In this document: positions 1 to 11,130 of the stretch, piece by piece
Layout of the letters: each line of letters starts with the position of its first letter
How positions within the stretch are numbered: position 1 is the first letter of the stretch
Source of the DNA: Ditylenchus dipsaci
Lineage: Eukaryota; Nematoda; Chromadorea; Rhabditida; Anguinidae
NCBI GenBank assembly: GCA_004194705.1
Contig: SADC01001305.1
Coordinates: forward strand, 62,001-126,000
Length of the DNA: 64,000 bases
Reading direction: 5' to 3'
Made by a program: the position numbers and the translations under genes
The notes under the pieces: generated by a model
What the model was told of the DNA's origin: nothing
Seen by the model: the letters and a program-made list of their open reading frames with translations, nothing else
The model's database searches: none

Positions 1-12
1 CTGGGATGAGTA

Positions 13-837
13 ATAACTGGTGTCCAAAAAGTTCGGAGCGGACTTTTAAGCTTAATTTTTGAAATGAAAATTATGCAATAAAAAAATTCCAAATATACAG
101 TTTTGTTGCCCTGAGTCTCCTCTTTCCAATGCGCTATCAACTTTCCTTTATGATGAAATTAGGCTGTAAAAGTGGGACAAAGAAAAGAAGGACAGAAAAA
201 TGAATCATGCAGCAGCTTCTTTGTGTTGTTTTTTTGTTTGCTAGCCTTGTTTTTAAACTTTTGATCCATTTCGTTTGGCAAATCATTTTGTTTACATTTT
301 ATTTAATTTCTCTGTTTAAAATGGCCGATTTACGAGGTGGAATTGTGCGACTTTATCAAGAAGGAATGGAATTATGGAGATCTCTCGACTCCTCAACATT
401 CCCCATCAAACTGTCAGTAAGGCAATCAAGCGATTTGCAGAGACAGGAAGCAATGATGATAGGGCAAGAAGTGGCCGACCATCCAACTCACCAGACTGGA
501 ATGTGATGGATTACTTTGCGTGGCCATATCTTCAATCAAAGGCCTGCTCCCAGCCTCACAACTCCATTCCATCATTGAAGCAATCCTTGGTCCGTGAATG
601 GGACGCAATTCCACAAGAAATGATTCAAAATGCTATTAACAGTTTTCCAAAACGTCTCCGTAAATGTATTGCGGCCAATGGTGGTCACTTTATTAAGTAA
701 AATAAAAAGTAAATATAGGGTTTTGTAGAGGAGACTCAGGGCAACAAAACTGTATATTTGGAATTTTTCAATTGCATAATTTTCATTTCAAAAATTAAGC
801 TTAAAAGTCCGCTCCGAACTTTTTGGACACCAGTTAC
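13..837. mobile_element. Internally deleted Tc1/mariner element with ~115-bp TIRs
   Basis: The outer ends are inverted copies of each other over roughly 115 bp. The left arm opens with ATAACTGGTGTCC and the right arm closes with GGACACCAGTTAC. A TA dinucleotide lies outside each end (11-12 and 838-839), the usual target duplication of the Tc1/mariner superfamily. The interior carries a shortened transposase reading frame (separate entry). Two small differences separate the arms, so the copy is fairly young. It is probably non-autonomous. Confidence 0.85.
321..700 (+). pseudogene. Deleted Tc1/mariner transposase (HTH joined to C-terminal tail)
   Basis: The frame from 321 begins MADLRGGIVRLYQEG. 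After a frameshift near 372 it continues in the frame starting at 374 with EISRLLNIPHQTVSKAI, the paired-like helix-turn-helix of Tc1-type transposases (TV.KAI.RF.ETG...RSGRP). Right after RSGRPS the protein passes into a segment like the end of the catalytic domain (SLKQSLVREWDAIP, then FPKRLRKCI..NGGHF). The stretch that should carry the DDE/DDD residues is absent, so it cannot catalyse transposition. An HTH-only product could still bind the TIRs. Stop at 698-700. The family call is firm; any repressor role is speculation. Confidence 0.75.
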
Positions 838-839
838 TA

Positions 840-2030
840 CTTAAATTATCGTGGCTACTACTACCTGAAGATCGGTTTAACACCACCTGGTCATTTGAGG
901 AGTAGATCAGGCAGGATCAGACTGGATCAGGGGTAATTATGACCAATTAGGGGTGTGTCAGGCTTAGGCTAGATCAGACAAATTGTCTCCGAAAAATCAG
1001 TTAAATAGTGGTTTAAACTCTGGATCAGAAATAATGCTGTATTCAAAATCAGGAACAAAGATGGTCTTTGATCGGTACTTTGATCTGTATTCCGTATTCA
1101 GCTTCGTTGCTATGATCAGGATCAAAGATTAATTTTGATCCTGATTCGTGGTCTGAATAGTTTTCCTACTTTTAACTAGAGTTTGCCCGTCTAAGCCTGA
1201 GACTAACCTACAAAAATGGCTTGAGTCCGTGCCAAGATACGCTGGCCTACCCTACCCTTGCTTAAGCTTAAATTACATATCAAAAATGTGGTCCGGAATA
1301 ATTAATAAGAACCTATTTTCCTCTTAAGCATTTCAACCTGTGAATCCTATCAGTTACATTTTTGGTACCTATTTAGAAAAACTGGCTCCCCAGGTACTGG
1401 ATATTTGATTCAGCATAGCACCGTTCTAGTATTTTCAAACCGTGTTTGACACACAATTTAGGTTAGGATACACTTTCAAATCACTTATTTATTTATATTT
1501 TTGTAAATGATTTTTTGGATGAAAAGCATTTCAGGCGAAATGACCATATTTTTTACTTTATTGACTGTTTTTCAAATTGAACGGGATTAATCGGTCGGAG
1601 ATCAATCGTCCTAACCCCGCTATTTCGACATTCAAATTTTCAAATAGCATTCTGTGAAATGGATTTTTAGATGTTGAACTGTGCTACAACAAGAAGCTGA
1701 AGACTGTCAAAGCGCTAAATCCAGAAGTACACTTAGTTTTTTTCAGCATTCAATGCTTTGACGACATTTAAGACTTGCCGTATTTCCTGTAACTATTCCC
1801 CCGCCCTGTAATATGCGCTCAAACCTTATAAATTACGAGAATAATTATTAAATATTGCATAGAATTTAATAAAAAAATATTGCAAAATTTAAATGAAGGA
1901 ATTTCTTGAATCACACTATACTTAGCATTCAAGTATTGCAGATTTTGTCACGAGCGTAAATTTCTTGTTTCACATATCCGCAAGTGTCAATAGATTTTTT
2001 AATCTGTTTTAATATTTTTAAAGCTGTTGT
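840..2030. other. No gene seen; dispersed GATCAGG-type repeats
   Basis: I see no coding exon here. 890-970 and 1040-1150 contain irregular runs of GATCAGG/GGATCAG units. The same unit, in both orientations, recurs at 7680-8065. The remainder is AT-rich unique sequence. Confidence 0.5.
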
Positions 2031-2032
2031 GG

Positions 2033-2204
2033 TACAGTCAAACCCCGGTTTACTACGACCCTGGGGACCGGAAAAAATTTGCACTATATCGAGGTTCGCA
2101 CTAAATCGGGGTTTCACTTTCGAGACTTTCAAAGACTTTTGACCAAGTCCATCAAACTCGAGGTCGCACTAAATCGGGGGCGCACTAAATCGGGGTTGAC
2201 TGTA
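2033..2204. mobile_element. MITE, CAGTC family (pogo/Tigger-like ends)
   Basis: It starts TACAGTCAAACCCCGG and ends GGGGTTGACTGTA, with inner arms about GGTTTACTACGACC / CACTAAATCGGGG. TA flanks are part of both ends, as expected of pogo/Tigger (IS630-Tc1-mariner) derivatives. There is no coding capacity in about 170 bp. The same outer CAGTC ends occur at 4281, 31085, 44336, 52408, 57841 and 61313. Confidence 0.7.
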
Positions 2205-2377
2205 CTATCTTAGAAGAGGGGGGCAATATCTTTTGCTTTGGTCCCTCCTGTTGATATTGTAACAATATTTAGAGAATGTAACTTTAAGCAGATTTCTATG
2301 ATAATTATGGTGATCAACTTGATTTTGAACCATGGTGATTAGGGTCGTAAATGCCTTCAAATCAGTGTTTTCAGAAC

Positions 2378-2565
2378 TCAAGCTCAAACTCAAACGCTAA
2401 ACTCAAGGTCAAACTCAAACTCAAGCTAAGCTCAAACTCAAACTTTTGTTTGAGTTTGAGTTTAGCTGAATTCAAACTCAAACTCTTTTTGAGTTTGAGT
2501 TAAGCTTGAGTTTGACTTTGACCTTGAGTTTAGCGTTTGAGTTTGAGTTAAGTGTTTGACCTTGA
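2378..2565. repeat. Long palindromic minisatellite of CAAACT/AGTTTG units
   Basis: Units of CTCAAACTCAAG run forward to about 2440. From about 2445 onward the reverse complement (TTTGAGTTTGAG) reappears in mirrored order, including the irregular parts GCTAAACTCAAGGTC and GACCTTGAGTTTAGC. The whole block is therefore one hairpin of about 180 bp rather than a simple tandem array. Confidence 0.75.
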
Positions 2566-2703
2566 CTTTGTGGTTGAGTTCAGCTCAAGTTTCACTGTTG
2601 TTGAGTTTTTATGTGATAATACTTTTAAGATGTCCTTCTGCTTTGCTGATTCGCCGAGTCAAGAACAAAAACGCCCAAGAAGCGCAGCCGATATTCAATG
2701 TAG

Positions 2704-2941
2704 GACAATTTCACCGAAGTTGATTATTTGGGAGAACTCAAGATGAAGTGCAACCAGTGTCAGCAGGTAAACAAACGTCATACAATGTTTTCATGATTTC
2801 TTAATGTTTAAGATTGTAACTGAGCACAGAGCCATTGAGAACGATCTGCAGCCAGACAAGAAAATACGTGAAATAAAATACGTTCATTTGTTTGAAAGAC
2901 GAGGAGATGGGGATTTCTTTGACACCAAAAACAGACAATGA
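2704..2941 (+). CDS. Small hypothetical protein with a CxxC motif, two exons
   Basis: Exons 2704-2766 and 2813-2941 join in frame across a 46-nt intron (CAG|GTAAAC ... TTTAAG|ATTG) into 64 codons ending at TGA 2939-2941. The product contains MKCNQCQQ (a CxxC pair) and an acidic/basic tail ending FFDTKNRQ. Upstream, another frame from an ATG near 2630 encodes SPSQEQKRPRSAADIQ. This could be the true N-terminus if one base is missing, so the start is unresolved. I do not recognise the family. The AAG acceptor matches the habit of the conserved genes here. Alternatively it is a chance open frame. Confidence 0.35.
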
Positions 2942-3608
2942 CGATAAAATTAAGTTTTCGAGGGTCGTTTAAAAATTTGGTTAATCTTTTTCAAAAAATG
3001 GCTTTGGCTCAGGTTTGATAAGAACTCTTTATTGACCAACTTATCAATAACAAATATTGACATTAATAAGGTTCAGCATTCACTCGACACTCCGACAATT
3101 CGCCATTGAAGATGCTGGATCGTGAGGCCAAAGTTTATAAAAATTGCGTCCGCAGTTTCACAAAAGTTCAAGGACGGAGTGTTTAGCAGTAATGTTGAGC
3201 GAATATTGAACCTCGTTATTGGCAACATTGATTGCAAGGGATCGCAGGCGCACAATGAATAATAAACCTTGTCAAAGCATGGTAAATTTATGAAGTTATG
3301 GCTGAAATAAATAGTCTGAAAAATTTGGCAAACCCTGTGTTTTATTCAGGAAATTTCCAAAATCAGTGGGAAAATTGTATAATAGAAAGCATTGTTCGTA
3401 ACTAATTTCATATGAGAACGAAAACTTGACCTGGATTGGTTATCTAGGCTAAAAATTTTTGGATTCTGAAAAACCATCGGCAGAATCGAAATCCCTACAA
3501 TTTTCGCGACTAGACTGTTGAAACAGAACCAGCAAAAAAAAATCAGAAATTGGGGCGAAAAAGGCGTCGGACCATATGCGGGATTGAACTGTTCAGGTTG
3601 TCGGCTTG

Positions 3609-3841
3609 CCGTATTTCCTCTAATAAGCGGCCCCCTCGACTTTGAGGACCTAAATCTTAGCTTAGAGAATTTTTTTGCAAATTCGTTCATTGCGTTTTCT
3701 TAACTTTTACAAGCTCTACCCATCCCTCTTTTTGAATTTTGGATTTTCACCCGAAAATCTCGAGATCGACCTATAAATTTCCCGGTTTTCGGGCATCCAA
3801 AAAATAAGGCGACCGGCCGCCTTATTAAAAGAAATACGGTA
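3609..3841. mobile_element. MITE, CCGTATTT...AAATACGG family
   Basis: The left end is CCGTATTTCCTCTAATAAGC and the right end is GCCTTATTAAAAGAAATACGG, so the arms pair. It has no coding capacity. Sister copies with the same outer 8-10 bp but different inner arms lie at 9925, 17322, 19517, 36147 and 44864. Single ends occur at about 8508, 24337, 26780 and 51434. Confidence 0.65.
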
Positions 3842-4280
3842 TCTAGATTCCAATTTAATTAATAGATCGAATACGGTACCGAAATTTCACAAAACACAAG
3901 GTCTAAATAACAGTGAAAAGCCACATAAAATATATTAGAAAAGCCTTGAAATTCATTTACACTTTTTATTCAAAAAACACCAAAATTCCTAACAGATGTA
4001 GGAAGAAGGAAGAACTGATGAAGGAAGAACTGACAATTTGGCTGACGATTATTCTTGACTCATTGACGGCGGAGCTGCTCAATCTCTTCACGCAATCTCG
4101 CGTTTCTTGAGCCAAATCAGCGCTAGCTTGCTCTAGTCTATCTCGGCTCCTGAAAAATTGAATTTTATATGATGTTTTTTACCAGAACAGCTTGCTTAAT
4201 TTTTACACAAAATTAAGATCATTAGCCAAATAAGCTAATCGTTGGCTCGTGACTGAATTTTTTGAAGCAAAAAAAAACAA

Positions 4281-4469
4281 TACAGTCAAACCTCGATTTA
4301 AGGACACCCTGGGGACCGGCCAAACTGCTGTCCTTAAATCGAGTGTCCTTAAATCGAGGTTCAATTATACTAAAACGTAAGAAACCAAAACCAAAAGACC
4401 CCAAAAACAGATGTCCCTAAATCGAGGGTGTCCTTAAATCGAGTGTCCTTAAATCGAAGTTTGACTGTA
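4281..4469. mobile_element. MITE, CAGTC family
   Basis: Ends TACAGTCAAACCTCGATTTA and TTAAATCGAAGTTTGACTGTA pair as TIRs and carry the TA target duplication. The interior contains several further TCCTTAAATCGAG units. 4470-5344 beyond it is AT-rich with no supported gene. Confidence 0.7.
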
Positions 4470-5344
4470 CAACACTTTAAAACTTACTCTTGGGCCGAAT
4501 TGTTAGAATATGATGTCCCGTCTGCCATATGTTTTTAGAAGAGCGCGATAAAGGTCAAGCGAAAAATACAGGCTCATATCGTTGAAAGTGAATTCGACTC
4601 ACCCAGAAGCTATCTTAGAGTTGATTAGATAAAATCACACATTTTGTCATTTACGGCGATAAAAACTTTGCCAGAGATTCTCACAAGTGTACCGAAAAAA
4701 GAAGGCTAGGCCATTTCGCCGCTGTTTTTTCTTTAATTTTCGTACTTTTTTTCAATAAAAGCACCTAGTTGTGCGGCAATTTTTTGTAACCGACGGGAAA
4801 GTGTACTTAAAGACCCCCAAAAAGATGGAACTGGAACATAGTTTTGAATACTGGGCCTACTGTGTAAAAAAACTCCGGTATGCATTGAAATAATAATATA
4901 AGCGGTTCCCATAATTTTCCCAATATGAGGGAATAGGAGAAATGATGGAAGATAATAGAAGAGGCAAACAAAATTCAATGATCCTCAAAAGTTGGCGCAT
5001 CAATCGAAACCTTCATCCGTGTCTATTCACTAATTTCAGCTGAGATAGATTATTTAAAAATTTCCAGGTAAAACACTCGGATTAGGATTTAAACACAATG
5101 AATTTTAGTTAGTTGTTTAGAAATTCTCTAGTTAGTCGCGAGATTTAGTCATTTTTGATTTCAAAGGTAGTAAGCGTACTCCAGTGGTCGCGTACGACTT
5201 TTGTAAAGCTCAGGAAAAAGGATCAATGATTGGGTACAGTGCGGTTTAGTCGATCGGCCTAACTAAAGAGCACCCCCACTCAGTTTTGATAAAGAAAATC
5301 AGAAGGTAGGATAGGTGAATTTTCTAACAGCAAAAGTATCTTTT

Positions 5345-5524
5345 GTGGACAGCCACTGACTGCGACACGTCGAACTGATGCAACTCCAATTGAGACAAAA
5401 TCACTCGCAGTATTCGGTAAATATTTACCACTTTAAGACCCAAAAATATTTACCGAATATTGCGAATGATTTTGTCTCAATTGGAGTTGTCACAATTTGA
5501 ATTGTCGCAGTCTGTGGCTGCCGC
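5345..5524. repeat. Hairpin element (~80-bp arms)
   Basis: The left arm (CAACTCCAATTGAGACAAAA, then TTCGGTAAATATTT) is mirrored by AAATATTTACCGAA and TTTTGTCTCAATTGGAGTTG, with matching outer parts ACAGCCACTGACTGCGAC / GTCGCAGTCTGTGGCTG. It sits just past the 3' end of the PPCDC-like gene. The superfamily is unknown. Confidence 0.7.
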
Positions 5525-5592
5525 TTTTGTGTTCTCTAACAAGGTAGTTTGAATTTGCTCTTGAAAGTTGTGAAGCAGTCTTTACAAAATAC

Positions 5593-7216
5593 CTACATTT
5601 CAGCCAAGGGGAACACCGTCTTGGTACTTGCTATTGGTGTCGCTGTCCCTAACTTGTGCTCCACCAAAGATAAAACCAATTCTGTGAGCTTGTCAAATGA
5701 TGCCATACGACCGTTTTCGTTAGGGCCACTACCTTAAATAATCTGTTAATGAAAATCTAGTAATAAGCAACAAGATAAATTACATTAATCCCACGCTGAA
5801 GACACCAATGTATTTGAGTGGAGGTAGTCTCGTTAGCCCATTTTCCTGGGGTCATGCTTGGTGCCAAGTACATAGGTTTTGCCCGGCTGTTCCATGTTGC
5901 AGCTATGTCTGTGAGCAAGGAGTTGCAAGCACCATAAGACACACCGTGTAAACTGTTTTGGTTAGCGGGGCCACCAGGAAACCATCTGAGAGATTAATAA
6001 GCTCTAAAACAAGTTTGGTTGAATTTAGGGTTGTACAATGGAAATATTCATGGGAATATTTCCGGGAATATTCCCGGGAACATTGGGAATATTCCGGGTT
6101 TCCCGATATTTTCCTCTATATTGGGAATATTCCCGGAATATTCCCAATGTTCCCGGAATATTCCCGGGTTTTCTATATTTCCGGGAATTTCTAACTCTAG
6201 TTGAATTTTTCTAAACTTTTTAGATATTTACCAAGAGTGAGTAGACAAATGCGTTCTCCCTTGACATATTCTCCTTTCATGAGAAATTCATCCTCCTTAG
6301 TATACAGCTGGTGGACGTCAAGGAATTCGTATGCCTCACTTAAAAATGTTGGAGTCACAGCCAGCTAAATAAATTATTTTAAAGGGGGAATACCAGCACG
6401 CTACCAGAGGGCAATTTCTAATTGTAAAAAAATAAGAATTAAGTAAATTGGCTTGACTTTACTTGACCTCAACCACCCCCCCCCCCACGGCTGACCCACT
6501 TTTGATGAGAATTTTGAAAAACCGATTGCATATTCGTGTTTCTCAACCCCGATTTAGGCGCGAATTTACCAATCATTTCTGGAAAAGAGGAAAAAAATTT
6601 TCTTCAAACCACAGGGGAGGGCCCATCAGGAGGGACCCGTCCCATTATGATTCTCGTGCTCTGAAACGGCACGGAAACACTTTGGTTTCTGAAAAATAGA
6701 AAAAAAAATTTCGATTTCACAGAGGGGGGGGTATCATGGATTTTAGTCAAAATTTGAAAAATTTGAATTGGCGCCTTTTGAATTTTAAAGGGGTTAAGGG
6801 CTGTATAGAGGTCAAGTAAAGTGTTACTAATAAATTTATTATTTATTTTTGACGAAAAACACGTGATCTGAAAATATTTTTTAATGGTTATATCTCAAAA
6901 TTTTTACACGTCAGCGACGGCGCTTTTAGTTGGCAACTGAATAAAAAACTAAATAAATCATAAAAAAACACAGATTTCTAAAATTGTTTTAATGGCTAAG
7001 ATGAGATATGCCTTTTGAAATTTATTGTCAATATCTATTAATTGTGTAAAATATGGTTACCCGTATGGTCAACTTGTCACGGCCTATTGTCTCGAACATC
7101 TTCTCTATCAATTTGTGAGTGTAGCGGGCAGACGAAGAGCCAGAAATACCAAGGAGAAGATTATATTTGTTAGGGTCACGGTCAAACTTGTATGAATGAT
7201 CGAACAAGTTCCGTGG
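5593..7216 (-). CDS. PPCDC/HAL3-type flavoprotein lacking the catalytic residues
   Basis: Exons on the minus strand: 7216-7061 (phase 0; NLLLGISGSSSARYTHK, the FMN-binding loop typical of phosphopantothenoylcysteine decarboxylase), 6364-6232 (LAVTPTFLSEAYEFLDVHQL; LYTKEDEF), 5985 to about 5806 or further (DGFLVAPL, then GACNSLLTDIAATW and KPMYLAPSMTPGKW), and 5732-5593 (SGPNENGRM, stop TAG 5593-5595). PPCDC makes 4'-phosphopantetheine in CoA synthesis. All three residues I expect for catalysis are changed: the His before the VAPL strand reads Arg (ERICLL), Asn of PxMNxxMW reads Thr, and Cys of the ACGD clamp reads Ser. Exon 3 needs one extra A in a run of four (5956-5959) to stay in frame. 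The first exon upstream of 7216 is not identified and the exon 3 donor is uncertain. It may be a non-enzymatic paralogue (as yeast Sis2/Vhs3 are) or a decaying gene. Confidence 0.75.
6028..6199. repeat. GGAATATTCCCGGG minisatellite inside a short hairpin element
   Basis: Irregular, internally palindromic units (GGAATATTCC, TTCCCGGGAA) fill about 150 bp in an intron of the PPCDC-like gene. The flanking ends TTAGGGTTGTAC and CTAACTCTAG resemble AGGGTTG-type ends seen at 29959, so it may sit inside a MITE. The long open frames here are repeat artefacts. Confidence 0.55.
6590..6740. repeat. Dispersed repeat, inverted copy at 15120-15245
   Basis: GGGACCCGTCCCATTATGAT, GCACGGAAACACTTTGGTTT and TTTCGATTTCACA reappear reverse-complemented at 15120-15245. 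Both copies lie in introns of minus-strand genes. The relationship to any element family is unknown. Confidence 0.6.
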
Positions 7217-7449
7217 CTTAAAATAAACAAATTAAAAAAAAACCAATTTCTGAAACAAACCAAAGGAATTAATTCGATTGCGGAGAAATTGTTTCGGCGG
7301 CTTAACGAGGAATCAGAGCCAGAGTCTTACACACCAATATACACGAAAATTTTTTCGAAAGCACTATCACAGCTGACAAGAATAGTGATTCAAGAATATC
7401 GAATAGTCACATACCGTATATGCTCTAATAATAAAATAAAAAAGTAAAT

Positions 7450-8500
7450 TTTTGAACAAAAGGCAGGTTTGGGTAGTTTTTTTGGCCTGTGACTCAGCCA
7501 GAGTAGTTATTGAGCCGTGAGCTGATAGTCTTGTTAAATTTTTAAGGGTCTGGGAAGGTATTTTGACTTTGAATCAGGATTAATGATAATCCTTGATCTC
7601 GCTGATCAAAGTATTCTAATAAAGATTTTTCTGATTCAGCATTTTAGAAACTATTTTGCTAACTTTCTTGTACAGTCAGCTTTATTTATCACTGATAAGG
7701 CCTGATCCAGCCTGACACATTCCTAATCTACCCTGGTCTAGCCTAACCATCCGTGATCCGGCCTGATAAAGCTTGAAAACCTTCCTGGTCTGGCCTGATC
7801 CAGGATCAGACTAGATCAGGAACGGATCAGGTTGGATTTGTAGTGGGTAACAAAGGATTAGGCAAGATCAAGCCGGATCATGGTTTTTTTGAGCCATATC
7901 AAGTCAGTCGGGCTAGACCAAGCCTTATTAGGCGTTTTTGTTACACAATTTAGATTTTAAAAAAGGTGAAACAAGCTAGATTAGGCCGGACCGTGGTTGG
8001 CTCGAGCCAACTCGAGCTGGATGAGACTGCATTAGGAGCATATAAGGCTGAATTAGAGGTGGATCAGGCTGGATAAGAATTTAAGGTTTGGAATATTTGA
8101 GCTAGAATATGACTATATGAAAAAATATCTTCCTCGAAATTTTTTTTATAAAATATTCAAAAAGCAGGCCAAATTTCACACGATCCGAAAATGATCGCCC
8201 CTTTCTATTAATACCACACACCCCCCCCCATCTCTAATAATCCCCTTCTCTCCGAGAGAGGTTCAAAAGTAATCTCCCCGGGGGATCAATAGAGCAAATA
8301 CGGTAGTTTTTCGACTGATAAACTTTTGACGTTACTGCCGTATACCTCACCCCATAATTTCAATGCAGGTATAGCGGTGTTCAAGCAATTATTTTGATGT
8401 AAAAAGACAAACAAAGCAACGTTAAAAGGATTATGGGCTGTATTGGGAGAGGAAGGGAATAATTGGTGTCCATTTTTCGGTCAAAATGTTTTGAGAATAA
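7450..8500. other. No gene; GATCAGG/CCTGATC repeat field
   Basis: 7680-8065 is dominated by degenerate CCTGATCC and GGATCAGG words in both orientations (a loose inverted arrangement around 7800). Nothing codes. 8100-8500 is AT-rich with two short C-runs. Confidence 0.5.
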
Positions 8501-8686
8501 TGCCTACCGTATTTCCTCTAATTGCCGCCCCTCCCCCCCTCGACTTTGAGCTATTGTATCTCAGTCCAGAAGTTGTTTTTCGAACAGGTTTTTTCACGTT
8601 TTCTTAGTTCCCACGAGCTCTGCTCGTAGGAACGGGAGGAAAATAGGACGAATGTCGATTGGTATAAGCAACGATTGTTATAAGAG

Positions 8687-9118
8687 TGTTTGCCAATGTC
8701 GATTATTAACAATAAGAACTGTGCAAAAGTTTTCTTCAGGGATTCTTATCTTCTGATGAATGTTAGCTTAGATCAGCTAAAATCAACTTTTGGTTTAGAT
8801 TGTGAAAATAAGCTTTTTCCCCATCTTTTCAACAGAGTTTCTAATTATAAAACAAAGTTGGAGTGTTTGCCTTTCATTGAAGACCACTGTCCTGATTCAA
8901 TGAAACCTGACAAAAGAGCAGAATTCGAAGTGTGGTATGCAAAAAATAAGAAATACACCTTTCTTCTTACCTGAAAAGTTAGCTGAATATTGTAAAAATG
9001 ACACATTGATTTTGTTAGAAGCAATAAATAAAAAAATTATGATTGCAATAGCGACAGTGACATTCTTGCAATGTTTTTTCTTATTCCATGCAGTGATCAC
9101 CATAAAAATAGTTTAGAT
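8687..9118 (+). pseudogene. Polinton/Maverick-type DNA polymerase B fragment
   Basis: The frame from 8690 contains FRDSYLLMNVSLDQLKSTFG, then FPHLFNRVSNY and DSMKPDKRAEFEVWYAKN. This is the 3'-5' exonuclease region of protein-primed type B polymerases (DSY.LL...L..L...F......FPH.FN....Y ... EF..WY). Near 8960 the frame is lost and resumes one frame over with FFLPEKLAEYCKNDTLILLE, the L.EYC..D..IL exonuclease motif. It ends at a stop near 9118. No other Polinton gene (integrase, ATPase, protease, capsid) is visible next to it. It is a short decayed relic and is not functional. Confidence 0.75.
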
Positions 9119-9924
9119 TAGAACGATCTTGTGAAAACAAAATGAAAAGATTCGCATTTTCTCGTATTGTGTTTTTCGGTACCTTTATATAGTTTTGAAA
9201 TATAGTATAGTTTTGAACTTATAGTTTTGAACTTCAATTTAGCTAAAATAAAAAAGTATGATTTGAGACACTCCTTTCTCTGCAACGAGAGACCGGAAAG
9301 GTACCACGTACTTGAGATACTTGATGTAGACATGCAGCAAAGAGGCTTGAGTTCGCCAAGACACCGAGCAGGAATCCGTGATCATTATGTGCACCTAGGA
9401 TTAGGCGTCTATTGGAGTTTTATAACGGTAAGATAAGAGGGGTGAAATTCATGTACGCAGTGCCTGAGTCGCATGTTCAGCCATTGAATCCTGTGGAATC
9501 ATATCTTTTAAAGATACTTTTTTGTTGCGTGGTCAAACCTTGCTCGTCACCCACTTTTTTTGAAATAATTTTCATGTGCAAACATATGTATCTGATAAAT
9601 TGAAAATATTGCCGCTATTCCGTTGTACCAAATTACACTATATGGCCCAGAACCTTTATTTTTAAATTCTAAAAGTTCGAGAAAATATGGTCGATTTTAA
9701 GATTTTTGGGTGCTCTATCGAAATTTGAAACGTGGAATTAGGTGAACTTGTGCTGTCTAAGAAAACGCAGAAAACAGATTCGCAAAATTATTTTTCTGGG
9801 CTGAGATATAGGTCATTGATGGAGAGCATTAATTAGAGTGGGAGCCTTGAATAGCAAATATACGGTAGTCGCCGGAAAAAATAGGGTAAAAAAGGTATTC
9901 TAACTTTCGACTTAGGTGATGCGT

Positions 9925-10082
9925 ACCGTATATTCTGTATTAAAGGCCCTGGGGTTTTTATTTTCAATATCTGAAAAATCTTAAAACTGTTTATTAAAAA
10001 TATTCCTAACTCTGGAATCCTAGTCGAAAATCGAGGGAGGCCTTAATTAGAGAGGGGGTCTTTAATACAGAATATACGGTAT
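9925..10082. mobile_element. MITE, ACCGTAT...ATACGGT family
   Basis: Ends ACCGTATATTCTGTATTAA and TTAATACAGAATATACGGT pair, and the inner AGGCCCTGG/GGGGTCTTT pairs loosely. A related half-element lies at 9640-9870. The rest of 9120-9925 shows only short open frames that I could not support. Confidence 0.6.
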
Positions 10083-10235
10083 ATAAAGTTTTCTTCCCCT
10101 GAGTAAAATAACATAGAGAAAAAATTATGGTGGAAACTAAAGTTGTTAAATTGACACGTGTCCGGACATACTTCTGGTAAATGTTCGGACATGTGTCTTT
10201 AAAATGTCTCATGAAATGTCCCGTCAAATACTCCA

Positions 10236-10390
10236 AAAGGAACAAAAGAAAAAGATACCTAAGGTCGGAGTGAAGGATGGTAGCATCAACAAAGAAAAAA
10301 GCCATAATTTTTTAACCGAGGGCTCAAAAAAGCCGCTGCCTGGATATCACTCTAGCCTTAGGTATCTTTTCTCTTTCGTTCCTTTTTTCA
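10236..10390. repeat. Hairpin element, CTTAGGTATCTTTT ends
   Basis: AAAAGGAACAAAAGAAAAAG with GATACCTAAGG is mirrored by CCTTAGGTATC with TTTTCTCTTTCGTTCC. Single arms of the same family occur at 15930-15965 and 17365-17400. A further one-sided CAGTC-family end lies at 10486-10530, with its partner motif near 10670. Confidence 0.6.
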
Positions 10391-10929
10391 GCGTTCGGTT
10401 TAACGTATACCGAACGGACTCTGGTATCTTATCTGACCGGATTGGGGTTGCTTTTTTTCAAAATTTCTTACTTTTCTTTTTAAGTTACAGTCAAACCTCG
10501 ATTTAGTGGCATTCCTGAAAAGTTCGTTCCCGCCTAGGGTCCGACACTTTTTTAACCCAATTTTCAAAATATTTTATCGATTCTGTTATGACAGTCTGGT
10601 CGCAAATATCGTGAGGATTCCGATTTTGCCGATCGTTTTTTGAAAAGTAAACGAATTTTGAGTTAAAAAGTGAAACCTCGATATAGTGGCACCAAATTTT
10701 TTTCTGACTTTTATATAGAAAATTAAGTTTTCCAGAAATAAATTTGTTAACACAATCTGACTCTGTTCTACACTATGCAATCGCTGAAAATTCAACTTTT
10801 TATTACAAATCCTGAGTGCACCCCGCTTCCTCAGAGAGTATGAATTGTCTGAAAATAGGCCTCCATAGAGTAGGAGTTTTCTAGCCGTGAATTATTTGAC
10901 TAACTTGCTTAAGTGCTTAAAACATAGTT

Positions 10930-11130
10930 GGATCGCCGCCGCCGCCGCCGTCCCTTAATTCCTCCCAACGTCACCGCCGCCGCTCTCATAATACGCCGCC
11001 GGCGGTAGTTCAATTTTTAACCACGCCGCTTGGCGGCGACGCCGGTAGATTTTTTTAAATTTGGGCTATTCTGGTATTAGATTTTGCACTTCAGCTAAAG
11101 TTTTTCAAACAGCTGGCGTTGGGGCCGCCG
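10930..11130. repeat. GC-rich CGCCGCCG island
   Basis: Runs of GCCGCC and GCCGGCGG with short mirrored parts (CGCCGCTTGGCGGCG) stand out from AT-rich surroundings. No ORF or CpG promoter context was found. A similar, longer GC-rich foldback lies at 47195-47610. I see no gene between 11130 and 12090. Confidence 0.5.

Noticed and set aside
6463..6699. 78-aa plus-strand ORF, and 146-aa minus-strand ORF at 14884-15324
   Set aside because: Both read through the dispersed repeat shared by 6590-6740 and 15120-15245, with C-tracts. No codon or domain support.
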